Positions 20,058 through 23,046 of a DNA stretch of 23,046 nucleotides are shown here, in pieces. The stretch covers positions 1-23,046 of IMG/VR virus record IMGVR_UViG_3300023087_000116; one strand, written 5' to 3'. Numbering within the stretch: the first letter of the stretch is position 1; the number at the start of each line of letters is the position of its first letter. Both the position numbers and the translations under genes were made by a program. The DNA comes from a virus. The notes beneath the pieces are model-generated. The model made no database searches, had not been told where the DNA came from, and saw only the letters and a program-made list of their open reading frames with translations.

Positions 20058-20082
20058 TATATATATTAAATAAAAATTAGTC

Positions 20083-21987
20083 ATGGCTAAAAAGTTTTTA
20101 ACCAGCATTGACCTCTCAAAATGTGAGTTAATCAATGCTTCAATCCACAACCTGGCTACTGCCCCATCAACTCCTGCTGATGGTCAGGTGTACTTTGACA
20201 CAAGTGATGCTCAAATGTACTTCTACAATGGTAGTAGCTGGCAAGCAATGGGTGGTGATATTAGCTCTGTAGAGATTATAGCAGGTGCTGCAATGAGCGG
20301 TAGTTTGTCTGTAACTAGAGGAGCTTTTTCTACTACTCTTGATGTTAACACTGACGGTGCTACAATTGCCGTTAACGGTGAAGACAATCTTTACGTTATA
20401 AAAGATGCTGAGTACTTAGAGACGTTCTACAATACTAACGGAAGTTTGACTTCTGCACGTACTGTAACTCTAGGAGCTCATGATCTTACATTTAATGCAG
20501 GTGGTACAGGTAGTTTAACTATTGAAAGTGATCTTTACTTAGGTACTGCAGGTTCTAGCACAGGTACTCTACACTTGGGTGCACTTGCAGATGGTTCTAG
20601 TAGCCAGATCTTGTTTGAAGATGGTTCTGCTCCTCTTGGTGAAATCCGTTTTGCACACAATGTAGGTGACTTCCAATTCCGTATTTCAGATTCTACTTTC
20701 TTGCAGATTGATGGTACTGCTGGTAATGCCGGTATCAAAGTAAACAAAGGTTCTCTTGTATCAAGTGAATTTGCTCTTGATGTTACAGGTAATGCTGGTG
20801 CAGCAGGTCCTGCACGTTTGGAAGGAATGCTTGAGACTACTACAGAGTCTAAATTGGTTACTGTTACAGATGCTGGTGTTCTTGAATACAGAGTATTAAC
20901 AGGTCTTGATGCAGATGGTACTCTTAAGAATATTGGTAGTCACGATCTTTCAACAACTGCTGCACGTACTCTTAGTGTACTAGATAATACTGCTAGTGCG
21001 TTTGCTATTAAAGAAGGTGCTAACAGCATTCTTGATCTTACTACTACAAACGGTTCAGAAAAAATCACTCTTGGTTACAGTACTGAAGTAGGTGGTAACT
21101 TGACTGTAAACGGTAACCTTACTGTTGTAGGATCTCAAACAAATGTTTCTGTAGAATCTACTACTGTACAACTTGGTGATTCTTACTTGAGCTTGAACTC
21201 AGGATGGGATAGAGGTCTTGATGCAGTTAATGATGCTGGTTGGGTTGTTATCCGCGGTGCTGAACAAGGTAACGTATCTGTTGTATGGAAAGAAGAAGAG
21301 CGTAAATTCTACCTTGCTAATGTAGGTGATGAAGATGGTGTGACGGATCCAGCTAACGTTGGTATTGTAGACACTGTTGCTCTTCACGTAGGAGCTTTGA
21401 CAGCAGATGATGCTGCTGTTATTTCTGGTAGCTTGAGCATTGGTACTATTGCAGAAGATAACGCATCTTCTATTATGGGTATTGATGGTAACGGTCTTGT
21501 TACAACTGTTAGCACGTCTTCTATTGTTGCAGGCGGTATGACCTTTAAGTACTCTGATGATGAAGGTTCTGCTACAGCTCTTGCCTCAACTTCAGAACTT
21601 ACTATTAATGCTGGTGAAGGTCTTACTGCAAGTGGATCTGGATCAACTATTACTCTTGAGGGTGAAGATGCTACTGCATCTAACAAAGGTATTGTTGAGT
21701 TAGCTACAAACACTGAGACCAACGCAATGGCTGATACTGCAAGAGCAGTAACTCCTGCAGGTCTTGCTAAGCTGCGTTTCACAGATGTTGTTCCAGGTGG
21801 TGCTACAACGGTACCTATTGGACACGGTTTGAATTCTTTGTTCTGTATTGTACAGGTAATGGAATTAGCAACTGGTGCTACAGTAGAATGTGATGTACGT
21901 AGAGTAGATCCTGATCACGTAGAACTAGACTTCTGTGTTGCTCCTGAAGAAGGTGCATTGCAGGTAATGGTTATGAAGGTAGCCTAA
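20083..21987 (+). CDS. tail fibre protein, 634 aa
   Basis: The N-terminus (FLTSIDLSKCELINASIHNL) is anchor-like and is followed by APSTPADGQVYFDTSDAQMY, a common opening module of phage fibres. Residues 50-520 are repetitive, Gly/Thr/Ser/Asn-rich beta structure with elements such as GNLTVNGNLTVVGSQTNVSV and SVESTTVQLGDSYLSLNSG, typical of trimeric beta-helix shafts. Residues about 531-566 match the phage tail-fibre repeat (KGIVELATNTETNAMADTAR then AVTPAGLAKL). The last 68 residues are a beta domain with the HGLNSLFCIV pattern related to the ends of the two preceding proteins. It should recognise the host surface. No intramolecular chaperone domain is seen. Confidence 0.88.
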   Translation: MAKKFLTSIDLSKCELINASIHNLATAPSTPADGQVYFDTSDAQMYFYNGSSWQAMGGDISSVEIIAGAAMSGSLSVTRGAFSTTLDVNTDGATIAVNGEDNLYVIKDAEYLETFYNTNGSLTSARTVTLGAHDLTFNAGGTGSLTIESDLYLGTAGSSTGTLHLGALADGSSSQILFEDGSAPLGEIRFAHNVGDFQFRISDSTFLQIDGTAGNAGIKVNKGSLVSSEFALDVTGNAGAAGPARLEGMLETTTESKLVTVTDAGVLEYRVLTGLDADGTLKNIGSHDLSTTAARTLSVLDNTASAFAIKEGANSILDLTTTNGSEKITLGYSTEVGGNLTVNGNLTVVGSQTNVSVESTTVQLGDSYLSLNSGWDRGLDAVNDAGWVVIRGAEQGNVSVVWKEEERKFYLANVGDEDGVTDPANVGIVDTVALHVGALTADDAAVISGSLSIGTIAEDNASSIMGIDGNGLVTTVSTSSIVAGGMTFKYSDDEGSATALASTSELTINAGEGLTASGSGSTITLEGEDATASNKGIVELATNTETNAMADTARAVTPAGLAKLRFTDVVPGGATTVPIGHGLNSLFCIVQVMELATGATVECDVRRVDPDHVELDFCVAPEEGALQVMVMKVA

Positions 21988-22031
21988 TTAAAGGTTAATC
22001 CTTAAATTTACTACTATACAAATATCTTAAG

Positions 22032-23046
22032 ATGAAGAAGTTTCTTAGTGATGTATTAGTAGATTGTAATCTAACGGTAAGCGGCACCACTTCACTTGGT
22101 GCTGCTACCGGGATTACAGCAAGTGCAGAAGATAACTCTACAGCTTTAGCTACTACAGAATGGGTTACAACTCACGTATCTACTAATGCCATATACAGTT
22201 TAAGAGTACCAACAGGTACTACCAATATTAGACTCTCCTCTGGTGGGGTTACAGAAGATGTGACAATCTCTGCTACTGGAGCAGCAGCTGTATCTAGAGT
22301 TTCTGATTCAGAGATTAGAATTACATCTTCTAATGATGTAGATTATATTTCAGATGTATCTCTTAGTGGTTCTACCCTAAGCTTTACAGGTATTAATAAT
22401 GCTTTTACAGGATCTTTAGATCTTTCAGCATTAAGTGCACAGCTTACAGATATTGAAACAGTATATGCTACTGTACGAAATGTTTCAGGTATTTTTATAC
22501 CAAAGGGAACTCCACTTGCTACAGTAATAGGTCAGACTTCAGGAAATGTTTCTGATGTTGTTCCTGCAGATGCCTCTGATCCTGCTTTTATGCCTGCATT
22601 ATTTGTTGCAGATGAAGATATTGCAGAAGAAGCAGAAGGTAGAGCTGTAGCTTATGGTGAAATTAGAGGTATTGATACCTCCCTTTATCCTTCAGGTACT
22701 ACAGTTTATGTAGCACCAGGGGGTGGTTGGACAGACATTAAACCAACCGGAACAGATTTAATTCAAAACCTTGGTGTAATTACCAAGCAACATAACACCA
22801 ATGGTGGTGGTATTGTTACTGGTGTTGGTAGATCTAATGATGTACCTAATATTCCACAAGGATATGCTTGGGTAGGTAATGCAAATGGAGTTGCAACTCC
22901 TACATTACTTGGATCTTTAGCATACAGTTCTGCTACCTATGATAATTATGGTAGTTGGAACTTAAAGACTAACGGTGTACAGCGTACTACTGTACAATCT
23001 GGTGGTAACTTAGATATTGTTGCTGGTACTGATATTAGCGTAAGCT
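22032..23046 (+). CDS. tail fibre / receptor-binding protein, cut by window end
   Basis: The frame is open from the ATG at 22032 to the last base, at least 338 codons. It starts MKKFLSDVLVDCNLTVSGTT. Residues 31-45 (ASAEDNSTALATTEW) form the DNST-x-ATT-x-WV motif of fibre proteins. From about residue 145 comes a fibre domain of the type VRNVSGIFIPKGTPLATVIG, with VADEDIAEEAEG, YPSGTTVYVAPGGGWTDIKP, and GVGRSNDVPNIPQGYAWVG, known in tail fibres of aquatic and other phages. The last residues (NGVQRTTVQSGGNLDIVAG) start a repetitive beta shaft that continues beyond the window. It is a second, probably longer, fibre; the receptor-binding tip is not in view. Confidence 0.85.
   Translation, partial: MKKFLSDVLVDCNLTVSGTTSLGAATGITASAEDNSTALATTEWVTTHVSTNAIYSLRVPTGTTNIRLSSGGVTEDVTISATGAAAVSRVSDSEIRITSSNDVDYISDVSLSGSTLSFTGINNAFTGSLDLSALSAQLTDIETVYATVRNVSGIFIPKGTPLATVIGQTSGNVSDVVPADASDPAFMPALFVADEDIAEEAEGRAVAYGEIRGIDTSLYPSGTTVYVAPGGGWTDIKPTGTDLIQNLGVITKQHNTNGGGIVTGVGRSNDVPNIPQGYAWVGNANGVATPTLLGSLAYSSATYDNYGSWNLKTNGVQRTTVQSGGNLDIVAGTDISVS

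Noticed and set aside
21384-21782. 132-aa minus-strand frame opposite the 634-aa fibre
   Set aside because: Antisense shadow of a repetitive Thr/Ala/Gly-rich coding sequence.
1-23046. Integrase, attachment sites, insertion sequences or toxin-antitoxin pairs
   Set aside because: No recombinase or transposase motifs, no terminal inverted repeats flanking a gene and no typical toxin-antitoxin gene pair were seen.

Overview
The window is part of the genome of a tailed double-stranded DNA phage, most likely infecting a member of the Bacteroidota. The sequence is A/T-rich. Start codons usually follow A-rich leaders rather than strong Shine-Dalgarno sites, and a secreted protein has the alanine-glutamine signal-peptide end common in that phylum. 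The block with an IHF/HU-like protein, a PD-(D/E)XK nuclease, the large terminase and the portal is of a kind seen in crAss-like and related Bacteroidota phages. I cannot tell from this window alone whether the tail is short, flexible or contractile.

Left part (1-4335, all leftward). From 226 to 2408 lie small separate units. Each has an almost invariant 13-base element (ACAGTTTCTNTAG on the minus strand, eight copies), then a short gene or non-coding stretch, and usually a hairpin at the end. Two adjacent units, 842-1045 and 1061-1264, have no credible ORF but are full of inverted repeats and end in terminator-like hairpins. They look like two structured non-coding RNAs of about 200 nt, each with its own promoter and terminator, and are the most unusual content here. 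From 2581 to 4335 is a tightly overlapping operon of short genes, including a hotdog-fold acyl-CoA thioesterase, a secreted barrel-like protein and small membrane or coiled-coil proteins.

Right part (4414-23046, all rightward). This is the packaging and virion programme: a small helical protein, a putative winged-helix protein, an IHF/HU-like protein, a Cys-rich zinc protein, a RecB/Cas4-type nuclease, an unknown protein, TerL, portal, a scaffold-like protein, the probable major capsid protein, several probable connector or tail proteins, and tail fibres. The last fibre gene is cut by the window end.

Regulation. The two strands meet head to head at 4336-4413. The element TTTGTATATTA precedes the starts at 4414, 12014 and 16998 and is a candidate late promoter, distinct from the leftward 13-mer. 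Strong terminators follow the portal, capsid and 365-aa protein genes. The likely scheme is leftward small host-takeover genes and RNAs from one promoter class, and rightward structural genes from another. Three fibre-like proteins share a C-terminal beta domain, and two share an N-terminal attachment-like segment, suggesting a modular receptor-binding set.
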